64,000 nucleotides of DNA from Labrys okinawensis. Its GTDB lineage: Bacteria > Pseudomonadota > Alphaproteobacteria > Rhizobiales > Labraceae. Location of the stretch: NCBI RefSeq assembly GCF_002982075.1, contig NZ_PUEJ01000002.1:682001-746000 (forward strand). Direction: 5' to 3'. The number at the start of each line of letters is the position of its first letter. The first letter of the stretch is position 1. The translations under genes and the position numbers were made by a program. Positions 49,401-57,990 of this stretch are shown piece after piece. The notes beneath the pieces were generated by a model. The model was not told the origin of the DNA. It searched no databases and saw nothing but the letters and a program-made list of their open reading frames with translations.

Positions 49401-51298
49401 GGCTGGCCGTCGCTGGTCTCCACCGTCATGTCGTGGAGCCAGACTGGCGCCGGTGCCGGCTTGGCGGTGGGGGTGATCTCGTAGGTGCGCTCGTCGACCA
49501 CGCGCAGGCCGTGGTTCTCGATCACCGGCACGCGATAGGACAGCGACATCGGCGCGCCCTGCGAGAAGACCTTGAGGCCGCAGCGCGAGGGCGTGTCGTC
49601 CTCCTCCAGGCGATAGGCCAGGATCGCCACGGGGCGGGCGGGCGTCAGCTTCTCGATCACGCCGATATCGGCGATCGCCTGGGCGGTGGAGAAGGTCTCG
49701 GGATAGCCGCCGGTAAAGGCATTGGCATAGCGGTTGCCGAGCAGGCGGGCCCGCATGCCGTCGGTGGTGCCGGCCAGCGCCGCCCTGAGCTTGTCGCCCC
49801 AATTGGTGGCGATGGCATTGATGCCGGCTTCCAGCACCGAACGCTCGATGAAGGGCGTATCCCCCTCGTAGCGGCCGATGATGTAATGCACGCGCGCCAG
49901 CGGCCCTTCGGGGAAAGCCGCATAGGACGCCGACAGGCGGCCCTTATAGGCGTTGGCCAGATAATTGCCGATGCCGATGCGCACGTCGGTGTCGTATTTC
50001 TCGCGCGGAATGAAGACGAGGATGGAGACGAAACGGTCGAACTTGTCGGCCCTCACCAGCGCGCGCAGGCGAGGGCGCTCATAGAGCAGCAGGATCTCCA
50101 TGGCGAAGTTGTAGAGCGTCTCGGAATCGACCTGCACCAGTTCGTCGCGCGGATATTCCTCGAGAATATGCAGGATCGCCTTGCCCGAATGGCTCTGCGG
50201 ATCGAACCCGGCGCGCTGAAGCACCTGGGCGACCTTGTGGCGGACATAGGGGATCTGGCGCACCGAGCGCGTATAGGCCGCCGAGGTGAACAGGCCGACC
50301 ACGCGCAATTCGCCCTCGACCTGGCCGTCCGGCGTGTAGAGCTTGACGCCGATATAATCCATGCGCACGCGCCGGTGGACGCGGCTGTTCACATTCGCCT
50401 TGGTGACGATCAGGATCGTCGGCTCGCGCATGAATTCGCGGATTTCCGGCGTCATCACCACCAGTTCGTTGCCGCGGCGCAGGATCTTGACTTCGGGATC
50501 CCGGAGGATGCCGAGGCCCTCGCCTTCGCTGACCTCGTCGGAGGCGTCGCTATCGGTGGAGAAGCGATATTCGCGCAGGCCCAGGAAGGTGAAGTTGTCC
50601 GAGCAGATCCATTGCAGGAGCTGGTTGGCCTCGGCGATCTCGTCGACAGGCAGGGGCGGGGGATTGGTACGGAAGGATTCGATCGCCTGCTCCACCCTGT
50701 CGCGCATGGCGCGCCAGTCCGTCACGCAGGCCCTGACGTCGTTGAACACCAGCGTCAGCCCGTCGATTAGGCCCTGCCTGTCGGCGTCCGAATCGATGCG
50801 GGCTATATGGATGTGGATGAGACTCTCGCGCACGCCCTTGCTGCCTTCCGGCACGGCGTCGCCGAAGAATTGCACGAGCTTGCCCTGGGCGTCGCGCTCC
50901 AGCGCGATGATGGGATGAGCCACCAATTGAGCCTCGATTCCCCGCTCCGAAAGCTCGGCCATGGTGGAATCGAACAGGAAGGGCATGTTGTCGTTGAGGA
51001 TCTCGATGACCGAAATTTCACGGCCATCGGGCATGTCGGGATTGACGACGCGAATATCGGCATGGCCGGGCGTGCGGCGCTGCACGTGATCCCAGGCCTG
51101 CTCGGCCAGGAAGGCGAGCGAGGCGGCGTCATGGGTGGCGAGATCTTCGAGCGTGGTTCGGCCGAAGAGCACCTCGGCGAAAGTGGGAGGGGTCTTGCCT
51201 GGCTGAAGGCTCCTTGCCGCCTTGTGGATCAGGGCCGCCCGGGCTTCGTCGTCGCGCCACGCCATCTCGTTCATCCCTTCTTGCTGCGCCGTCTGCAT
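46445..51298 (-). CDS. NAD-specific glutamate dehydrogenase, large type
   Basis: About 1617 residues, the size of the 180-kDa class of NAD-GDH. The N-terminal half carries ACT-like regulatory segments ([23 protein letters not shown]-like region near 75). The catalytic region holds [37 protein letters not shown] and [14 protein letters not shown], followed by the C-terminal region [14 protein letters not shown]. It oxidises glutamate to 2-oxoglutarate and ammonium, mainly for catabolism. The start is uncertain: MQTAQQ at 51298 or MNEMAW at 51274; the open frame runs on upstream into a hairpin and is not coding there. Confidence 0.95.
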   Translation of the reverse strand: [1617 protein letters not shown]

Positions 51299-51727
51299 GC
51301 GGCGCTCTGTGGAATTGCCGGACCCGCTTGTCGACGGGCCGGAGATTCCAAATCGGCCGAATACCGTGCCGGCCTTCCCAGAACGAGAATTTCTCGCCCT
51401 GGGAAGGCCGACCTTGCCCGGTCGACAGGCCTCCGTGACCATAGCCGAAATTAAGGCCGCTCAAAGTCCAGGCGCGACGGAAATTGCCAAATTGCGATGA
51501 CAATATCGAGAAAGAGAACGGCGCATTGTTAACGGGGTTGCCTTTAGGGCAGATCGGCGCCACACAGGCCGCTGAAAATGGTAGTTTCTCCGCCGTACCA
51601 CGCAATTTTTGCGATTTGCGATTTGACGGAATCGGCAAGAATCGCAAGAGGCATCGCAACAGGGGCTGGAGAAAACGGGCGTTTCCGCCGGAACGTACTT
51701 TTCCAGGACGCAGCCAGGACACAGGCA
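51299..51727. other. Divergent intergenic region between NAD-GDH and ubiG
   Basis: About 430 bases. It contains the long hairpin at 51371-51409 and a fragment resembling repeat family 1 (51606-51650: TTGCGATTTG with AATCGCAAGA). The promoters of both genes should lie here, but I could not pick them with confidence. Confidence 0.55.
51371..51409. repeat. Long interrupted hairpin
   Basis: GGCCTTCCCAG and CTGGGAAGGCC form perfect 11-bp arms. Between them sits a second palindrome, CGAGAATTTCTCG. Nested in this way the element could fold into a stem of about 17 bp with small mismatches. It lies between the divergent starts, so it is not an ordinary terminator of either gene. Confidence 0.7.
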
Positions 51728-52477
51728 ATGAGCGCAGCAGGCACGGGTTCGTCGGTCGATCCAAAGGAGATCGAACGCTTCGAGGCGATGGCGGCCGATT
51801 GGTGGAACCCGCGCGGCACCATGCGGGCGCTGCACCGCTTAAACCCCGTGCGCCTGCGCTATGTCAGGGATCAGATCGCCGGGCATTTCGGCCGTTCGCC
51901 CATCGCCCTCGACGGCCTGAAAGGCCTCCGGCTTGCCGATATAGGCTGCGGTGCCGGACTGCTCAGCGAGCCGTTGGCCAAGCTCGGGGGCGAGGTGGTC
52001 GGCATCGACATGGCCGCGACCAATGTCGAGATGGCCCGGGCCCATGCCGCCCGCTCGGGCCTCACCATCGATTATCGCGTCCTGCCCGCCGAGAACCTCG
52101 AAGCGGCCGGGGAGCGCTTCGACGTGGTGCTGGCGATGGAGATCGTCGAACATGTCACCGAGCCCGCCGCCTTCCTGAAGACATGCGCCGCTATGGTGAA
52201 GCCCGGCGGCCTCCTCTTCGTCGCCACCATCAACCGCACCATGAAGGCCTATGCGCTGGCCATCGTCGCCGCCGAGAAGGTGCTGGGCTGGGTGCCATCG
52301 GGAACGCATGACTGGAACAAGTTCGTCACGCCGGCGGAGATCGGGGGTGCGGTGACGCCGGAAGGCCTCGCCGAGCTCGACCTCTCCGGCGTGATCTACA
52401 ATCCCCTGCTCGACGAATGGCGCCTCAGCCGCGACACCGACGTCAACTTCATGATGGTGTTCGCGCAGGCGGTGTAA
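51728..52477 (+). CDS. ubiG: Ubiquinone biosynthesis O-methyltransferase
   Basis: 249 residues from the ATG at 51728. The family opening SSVDPKEIERFEAMAADWWNP is followed by the SAM site LADIGCGAGLLSEPLAKLG, then GIDMAATNVEMARAHA, then VLAMEIVEHVTEPAAFL. The C-terminal SGTHDWNKFVTPAEI and DVNFMMVFAQ are typical of UbiG/Coq3. It carries out both O-methylations of the ubiquinone ring. An in-frame extension to 51578 is open but non-coding by sequence character. Confidence 0.95.
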   Translation: MSAAGTGSSVDPKEIERFEAMAADWWNPRGTMRALHRLNPVRLRYVRDQIAGHFGRSPIALDGLKGLRLADIGCGAGLLSEPLAKLGGEVVGIDMAATNVEMARAHAARSGLTIDYRVLPAENLEAAGERFDVVLAMEIVEHVTEPAAFLKTCAAMVKPGGLLFVATINRTMKAYALAIVAAEKVLGWVPSGTHDWNKFVTPAEIGGAVTPEGLAELDLSGVIYNPLLDEWRLSRDTDVNFMMVFAQAV

Positions 52478-52483
52478 CCGGCC

Positions 52484-53512
52484 TCAGGGCAGGTTGTCCC
52501 TGAGATAGATGTCGATGCGGATGCGTTCCTGGCCCTGGTCGATGGGCTGGCCGTCGGTGAGGGCGCGCAGCACGCGCATGGCGCTGCGTGCTTCGTGGCC
52601 GGGATCCTGGTTGAGGATGGCATCGAAGGTGCCGTCGATCAGGGCCTCGCGGCAATGGGCGGTCAGCTCATGCGCGATCACGCAGATGCGGCCGCCGGCA
52701 TGGCGCTTGTTCAAAGCGGCGATCACGCCGCGATTGCCGCCGCCGAGGCTGTAGAGGCCGATGATATCGGGGTGGCGGTCGAGCAGGGCGCCGAGTACGT
52801 CCTCGACGATGGCCCCATTGTCGCGGCCTTCGATCACCGGCAGGGTGACGAGGTCCGGATATTCGGTGCGCAGCACGCGTTCGAAGCCGAAATGGCGCTC
52901 GACATGGTCGCGCAGCAGCATCGAACCGGCGAGCACGGCGATGCGGCCCGAACGCCCGCGCAGGAACCGCCCCATCAGCGAGCCGGCGGTACGCCCGGCG
53001 GCGCTGTTGTCGATGCCGACGAAATGGGCGCGCCGCGAGGCGGGCACGTCGGATACCAGCGTCACCACCGGTATGCCGCGTTCGGCCAGCCGGTCGATGG
53101 CCTGGCGCACCTGGGCGTTTTCGGTGGCCACCACGGCCACGCCCGAGGTATCGCTGCCGTCGAGCCCGTTGAGGATCGCGGCGAGTTTCTCGTCATCGAA
53201 GGGCGGGATCTCGACGACGCGTATGCTGATCCGGTCGGCCGCATTGAGATCGGAGAGCCGCGTGGCCTCGTTCGCCAGGTTGCGCATGAAGGTGTTGACG
53301 CCGATCGGGACGAGAAAGACGAAGCGATATTCCTGCTGCTTGGCCAGCATGGCGGCGGCCATGTCGCGGCGATAATTGAGCCGGGCCATGGCCTGTTCGA
53401 CCTTTTCGATCGTTGCCGGCCGCACGCCGCCGCGGCGATTGAGCACGCGGTCGATGGTGGCGAGGCTCACGCCTGCCGCACGCGCCAGATCGTGCACCGT
53501 TGCCCGCGCCAT
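52484..53512 (-). CDS. LacI-family transcriptional regulator
   Basis: 342 residues. The start at 53512 gives MARATVHDLARAAGVSLATIDRVLNRRGGVRPAT, the classic LacI helix-turn-helix with hinge. The rest is a periplasmic-binding-protein-like effector domain (YRFVFLVPIGVNTFMRNLANE, GVAVVATENAQVRQAIDRL, GRIAVLAGSMLLRDHVERHFGF). This effector domain resembles the sugar or polyol sensors with an ABC transporter partner, but no transporter or sugar genes are adjacent. The regulated genes are probably elsewhere. Confidence 0.92.
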   Translation of the reverse strand: MARATVHDLARAAGVSLATIDRVLNRRGGVRPATIEKVEQAMARLNYRRDMAAAMLAKQQEYRFVFLVPIGVNTFMRNLANEATRLSDLNAADRISIRVVEIPPFDDEKLAAILNGLDGSDTSGVAVVATENAQVRQAIDRLAERGIPVVTLVSDVPASRRAHFVGIDNSAAGRTAGSLMGRFLRGRSGRIAVLAGSMLLRDHVERHFGFERVLRTEYPDLVTLPVIEGRDNGAIVEDVLGALLDRHPDIIGLYSLGGGNRGVIAALNKRHAGGRICVIAHELTAHCREALIDGTFDAILNQDPGHEARSAMRVLRALTDGQPIDQGQERIRIDIYLRDNLP

Positions 53513-53734
53513 CGTTCCACCTGTCCCGATCTTTCGGGAACGTACCTCAGAAAATTGGGCGAGGCAAACAGCCGGGGCGCTGCCGCTTCGGGCACCGGAA
53601 TCGCCCCTCGGTGCCCTTATCAGGGGCGCTATTGCCAGGCCAAGGGAGGGCGGGCTTGCTGCAGGATGCAATGAAGCCCGCATCGATTTCTGAGGGACGC
53701 CCATCATCCGAGGCAGCAACGGGCGCCAAGACAT

Positions 53735-53762
53735 GAAAAAGGCCGGCATCGCTGCCGGCCTT
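53735..53762 (-). terminator. Intrinsic terminator of the TerC gene
   Basis: An 8-bp stem GGCCGGCA/TGCCGGCC with a four-base loop (53741-53760). On the minus strand it is followed by TTTTTC. It begins 25 bases past the stop of the gene at 53786. Confidence 0.85.
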
Positions 53763-53785
53763 GATGAGGCTCCGCGCTGGCGGCC

Positions 53786-54454
53786 TCAGAACATCAGGGG
53801 CCAGACTTCCTTGGCACCGCGATAGATCATGTCGCCCGCGACATAGAGAATGGCGAGCAGGCCGATATAGGCGATCCAGCGATAGCGGTTGAGCAGGCGG
53901 GCGATCAGGCTCGCCGCGATACCCATCAGGGCGATCGAGACGATCAGGCCGAAGATCAGCACCCACAAATGGTCGCGTGCCGCGCCGGCGACGGCCAGGA
54001 CGTTGTCGAGCGACATCGAGACGTCGGCGATCACGATCTGCCAGGCCGCCTGGGCGAAGGTCTTGCGCGAAGTGCCGCTGCTCGAGCCGTTGCCGCTCTC
54101 CCCCTCGCCGTCGAGAGCGTGCTGGGCGGCGGTTTCCTCGCTATGGCTGGTGCTCAGTTCGCGCCACATCTTCCAGCACACCCACAAGAGCAGGATGCCG
54201 CCGGCGAGCAGAAGCCCTACGATGGCGAGCAGCTGGGTGGTGATGGCTGCGAAGATCACGCGCAGCACGGTGGCGGCGGCGATGCCGATCAGGATGGCCC
54301 GGGTGCGCTGCTCCTTGGGAAGGCCGGCAGCGGCAAGACCGATGACGATGGCGTTGTCGCCGGCCAGGACGAGGTCGATCAGGATGACCTGGCCGAGGGC
54401 GACCAGGGAGGAGACAGAAATGGCTTCCGACAAAACGGCAAGAATATCGGGCAT
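53786..54454 (-). CDS. TerC-family integral membrane protein (YjbE-like)
   Basis: 222 residues, about seven helices. Motifs: LIDLVLAGDNAIVIGLAAAGLP and, in the second half, IVIADVSMSLDNVLAVAGAA. The paired aspartate/asparagine motifs (DLVLAGDN, DVSMSLDN) are the TerC signature and are thought to bind or move metal ions, with Mn2+ export shown for some members. A charged cytoplasmic loop is at residues of about 95 to 130. I looked for a yybP-ykoY manganese riboswitch in the 200 bases upstream and did not see one. Confidence 0.92.
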   Translation of the reverse strand: MPDILAVLSEAISVSSLVALGQVILIDLVLAGDNAIVIGLAAAGLPKEQRTRAILIGIAAATVLRVIFAAITTQLLAIVGLLLAGGILLLWVCWKMWRELSTSHSEETAAQHALDGEGESGNGSSSGTSRKTFAQAAWQIVIADVSMSLDNVLAVAGAARDHLWVLIFGLIVSIALMGIAASLIARLLNRYRWIAYIGLLAILYVAGDMIYRGAKEVWPLMF

Positions 54455-54649
54455 GGAAGAAGGCTCTCTCGTTCCGGTGCGGGAGAGCGGTACCGATTCG
54501 AGCCAGGGGGAAGCCTGGGGCTCTAGGGGACGCCGACGCGCCGGGACCGCTCTGTTTGCTCCAGTCCGACATCACAGTTGCCGGAGCTCGACGCTTCGGG
54601 AACTGCCAGAGGGGCCCGGCCTGGTGCGGGAGGTGTACTGCAAGTCGAG

Positions 54650-54687
54650 ATGAAAGAAAAGTAATGTTCCGGCATGGCTGCCGGAAC
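54650..54687 (-). terminator. Intrinsic terminator of tctA
   Basis: A 9-bp stem GTTCCGGCA/TGCCGGAAC with a four-base loop (54666-54687). On the minus strand it is followed by ATTACTTTTCTTTC. It lies directly past the tctA stop. Confidence 0.8.
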
Positions 54688-54693
54688 CTGGCT

Positions 54694-56208
54694 TCAATCC
54701 TCGGAGGCAGCGAGCTGGGTCAGCACCTTGCTGCGGCCGCGCCAGCGCATATAGGCCGGCACGACGATGGCGAGGGCGGCGATGGAGAACAGGACCACGG
54801 CCGGCGGCGAGCTGAAGAAACCCTGATGCAGCTGCAGCGCCTTGCGCAGCTGCTCCTCGGCGAGCGGGCCCAGAATCAGCCCCACCACCACGGGGGCGAT
54901 CGGATAGTCATAGAGCCTGAGGCCATAACCCATCAGACCGAAGGCGAGGAGCATGGCGAGCTGGGCCGGCGAGGGGTTGGAGGCGAGCGTGCCCAGCGTG
55001 GCGAACAAGAGGATGCCCGCATAGAGCCACGGGCGCGGGATGGTGAGCAGCTTCACCCACAGGCCGACCAGCGGCAGGTTCAGCGCCAGCAGCATGAAAT
55101 TGGCGACCAGCAGGCTGGCGATCAGGCCCCAGACCAGCTGGGGATTGGAGGTGAAGAGCTGGGCTCCCGGCTGAAGGCCGAATTGCTGGAAGCCGGCGAG
55201 CATCACGGCCGCGGTCGCCGAGGTGGGCAGGCCGAGGGTGAGCAGCGGCACCAGCGTGCCGGCGGCCGAGGCGTTGTTGGCGGCTTCCGGCCCGGCTACG
55301 CCCTCGATGGCGCCATGGCCGAATTCCTCGGGCTTTTCGGCGAGGCGCTTTTCGGCGGCATAGGACAGGAAGGTGCCGATCTCGGCCCCGCCCGCCGGCA
55401 TGGCGCCGATCGGAAAGCCGAACAGTGTGCCACGCAGCCAGGGTTTCCAGGAGCGCCGCCAATCCTCGCGGCCCATCCAGATGGAGCCCTTGATCGCCTC
55501 CACCGTGCCCGTGTTGAGCTTGTGGGTCGCGGCCACGGCGAGGGCTTCGCCGATGGCGAACAAGGCGACCGCGAGGATGGTGACTTCGACGCCGCCGCGC
55601 AGATCGGTGATGCCCAGGGTCAGGCGCCCGTTCTGGCCGCTGACGATATCCTTGCCGATCAGGCCGATGGCGAGGCCGATGAACAGAGCGGTCAGGCCGC
55701 GCAGGGCCGAATTGCCGAAAGCGGCCGATACGGTGACGAAGGCCAGCACCATCAGGGCGAATTTGTCGATGAACTTCAGCGACAGCGCGAACTTGACTAC
55801 CCAGGGGGCGATGAAGGCCAGGGCCAGCGTGGCCAGCAGGCCGGCGACGAAGGAGCCGATGGCGGCCGTCGCCAAGGCGGGGCCACCCCGTCCGGCCTTC
55901 GCCATCTTGTTGCCCTCGACGGCGGTGACCATCGAGGAACTCTCGCCCGGCGTGTTGAGCAGGATCGAGGTGGTCGAGCCGCCATACATGCCGCCGTAAT
56001 AGATGCCGGCGAACATGATCAGGGCGCCGGTGCCCGACGGGTCGAGCTGGAAGGTCACCGGCAGGAGCAAGGCGATGGTCAGCGCCGGGCCGATGCCGGG
56101 CAATACGCCGATCAGTGTGCCCAGCGTGACGCCGATGAAGGCGCAGAGGAGGTTGTACGGTTGCAGCGCAACCGCCAATCCGTCGACCAGATGACCGAAT
56201 GTCTGCAT
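54694..56208 (-). CDS. tctA: Tripartite tricarboxylate transporter, large membrane subunit TctA
   Basis: 504 residues with about 11 to 12 helices. It starts [42 protein letters not shown], which holds the conserved GxLxGxxPGIGP loop. [35 protein letters not shown] is the second signature, repeated in the second half as [33 protein letters not shown]. It forms the transport channel with TctB; TctC delivers the substrate. It is the third gene of tctCBA. Confidence 0.95.
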   Translation of the reverse strand: MQTFGHLVDGLAVALQPYNLLCAFIGVTLGTLIGVLPGIGPALTIALLLPVTFQLDPSGTGALIMFAGIYYGGMYGGSTTSILLNTPGESSSMVTAVEGNKMAKAGRGGPALATAAIGSFVAGLLATLALAFIAPWVVKFALSLKFIDKFALMVLAFVTVSAAFGNSALRGLTALFIGLAIGLIGKDIVSGQNGRLTLGITDLRGGVEVTILAVALFAIGEALAVAATHKLNTGTVEAIKGSIWMGREDWRRSWKPWLRGTLFGFPIGAMPAGGAEIGTFLSYAAEKRLAEKPEEFGHGAIEGVAGPEAANNASAAGTLVPLLTLGLPTSATAAVMLAGFQQFGLQPGAQLFTSNPQLVWGLIASLLVANFMLLALNLPLVGLWVKLLTIPRPWLYAGILLFATLGTLASNPSPAQLAMLLAFGLMGYGLRLYDYPIAPVVVGLILGPLAEEQLRKALQLHQGFFSSPPAVVLFSIAALAIVVPAYMRWRGRSKVLTQLAASED

Positions 56209-56332
56209 CGAAGGGTCCTATAGCGTTGTTCAGAAAAGCCGATAGGGACTTGCTCATCCCCTGCCGGCGAGGTGCCGCCGATCCGGAGTTCGACAAGAAT
56301 CAAAGGATGCGCGATTGCGGCCGACCAAGGCC

Positions 56333-56848
56333 CTAATCGCTCAGCAGCGTGGTGACGGCATGTTCCAGCGGCCCCTGCGGCAGCGACAATTGCAGGAGCT
56401 GGGCGAAAGCCAGCCAGACCAGGAAGGAGAGCACCACGCCGACCAAGCAGCCGAGCCAGAGCGGCTTGCCGAAACCGCGGGCGGCGAAGCCGAACAGCAG
56501 GCCACTGGCGAGCGAGAAGCCGGCATTGACGGCGATCAGCCCGATCTGCGCCAGCAGGCCGGCGATCACCCAGGCGATCGCCCCGGCGTCCTGCTTCTCC
56601 TCCGGCGCCGGCGTCTTGCCGCGCAGGGCGGACAATACCGTGGCGACGGCGAGGACGAGCAGGCCCGCCGCGATGGCATAGGAGAAGGCGGCCGGTCCGA
56701 GTGGGTCGCTGGCGACCTTGGTGTTGAGCATGGATGCATCGGTGCCGATGACCACCGCGAGGATGGCCAGGGCGGCGGCGATCACCAGCCCGGCGACTGT
56801 GGAGCCGGGCGCTCGCCCGGGCTCCGTCTTGCTCTCGGCGCTGCTCAT
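56333..56848 (-). CDS. tctB: Tripartite tricarboxylate transporter, small membrane subunit TctB
   Basis: 171 residues with four helices ([94 protein letters not shown]). The start shares ATGA with the tctC stop. The 124-base gap before tctA has no clear gene. Confidence 0.9.
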   Translation of the reverse strand: MSSAESKTEPGRAPGSTVAGLVIAAALAILAVVIGTDASMLNTKVASDPLGPAAFSYAIAAGLLVLAVATVLSALRGKTPAPEEKQDAGAIAWVIAGLLAQIGLIAVNAGFSLASGLLFGFAARGFGKPLWLGCLVGVVLSFLVWLAFAQLLQLSLPQGPLEHAVTTLLSD

Positions 56849-57804
56849 TTCACCAGGCCGATGTCTTTGAGCACCGTACCGGTGGCAGCGATGTCGGCCT
56901 TGAGGGCGGTGTCGAAGGCATCACCGGAGAGATAGGTGTCGGTCCAGCCGCGGGTCTTGAGCGTGTCCTGCCAGGTCTTCGACTTCACCATCTTCTCGAT
57001 GTCGGCGGTGATGGCGGCCTTCTGCTCGGGCGTGATGCCGGGCGCGGCGGCGACCATGCGCCAATTTTCCAGGGCAACGTCGACGCCGGCTTCCTTGAAG
57101 GTGGGGGCATCGACGCCTTCGATGCGCTTGGCGCCGGAGACGGCGAGGAGGCGCAACGCGCCGCCCTTGATCTGGCTCTCGAATTCGCCATAGCCGGAAA
57201 TGCCGGCCGTCACCTGCTCGCTGAGCACGGCAGCGACGGCCTCGCCGCCGCCGGCAAAGGCGACATAGTTGATCTTGGAGGGATCGACGCCCACGGCCTT
57301 GGCGAACAGGCCCGCGGTGATGTGGTCGGTGCCGCCGGCCGAGCCGCCGGCCCAGGAGACCGCGCCGGGATCCTTCTTGAGGGCTTCGACAAGGTCGCCG
57401 AGCGTCTTGATCGGCGAGGAGGCCGGCACCACGATGGCCTCGCTCTCGCCGGTGAGGCGGGCGATCGGCGTGACGTCGGCGAGGCTGACGGCGGAATTGT
57501 TGGTGAGGATGGCGCCGACCATGACGTAGCCGCCGACGATCAGCGCGGAGGGGTTGCCCTTGGACTGGTTGACGAACTGGGCGAGGCCGATGGTGCCGCC
57601 GGCGCCGGCAACGTTGTTGACCTGCACGTTGCGGGCGATCTTTTCGGTGCGCAGCGCCGTCTGCATGGTGCGGGCGGTCTGATCCCAGCCGCCGCCGGGC
57701 GCGGCTGGAGCCATGATGTCGTAGCTCGCCGTCTGAGCGAGAGCCGCGAAGCTGGAAAGAGCCAGGGCGCCGGCGGTGGCGCAGGCAAGCAAGAGTTTCT
57801 TCAT
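56845..57804 (-). CDS. tctC: Tripartite tricarboxylate transporter substrate-binding protein TctC
   Basis: 319 residues from the ATG at 57804; GGAGG lies five bases upstream, and a second ATG one codon earlier is less well spaced. The signal peptide ends ALAQT. TctC/Bug-family motifs: [38 protein letters not shown], then [19 protein letters not shown]. The AAPGGGWDQ loop binds the carboxylate. It captures a carboxylic acid such as citrate or a related compound in the periplasm. It opens the tctCBA operon downstream of the tctDE two-component system. Confidence 0.95.
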   Translation of the reverse strand: MKKLLLACATAGALALSSFAALAQTASYDIMAPAAPGGGWDQTARTMQTALRTEKIARNVQVNNVAGAGGTIGLAQFVNQSKGNPSALIVGGYVMVGAILTNNSAVSLADVTPIARLTGESEAIVVPASSPIKTLGDLVEALKKDPGAVSWAGGSAGGTDHITAGLFAKAVGVDPSKINYVAFAGGGEAVAAVLSEQVTAGISGYGEFESQIKGGALRLLAVSGAKRIEGVDAPTFKEAGVDVALENWRMVAAAPGITPEQKAAITADIEKMVKSKTWQDTLKTRGWTDTYLSGDAFDTALKADIAATGTVLKDIGLVK

Positions 57805-57990
57805 CATTTCCTCCCTGAGCAAAGCGTTCACGGCCGAACGCTTGCGATCGTGTGGGTAGGGAAAGGAGGAAGGGACATGCACCTGGAGCTGCCTCATGAG
57901 CAGCCGTTTCCCCCGCACCCTACGTCTTGTTCCGAACCTTGCAAGGTCCGGTTGCCGGCAACGATAGCAACTATACCTGTCAGCGACCTG

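Noticed and set aside
54455..54660. Manganese (yybP-ykoY) riboswitch upstream of the TerC gene
   Set aside because: The region is GC-rich with hairpins, but the conserved loops of that riboswitch could not be found.
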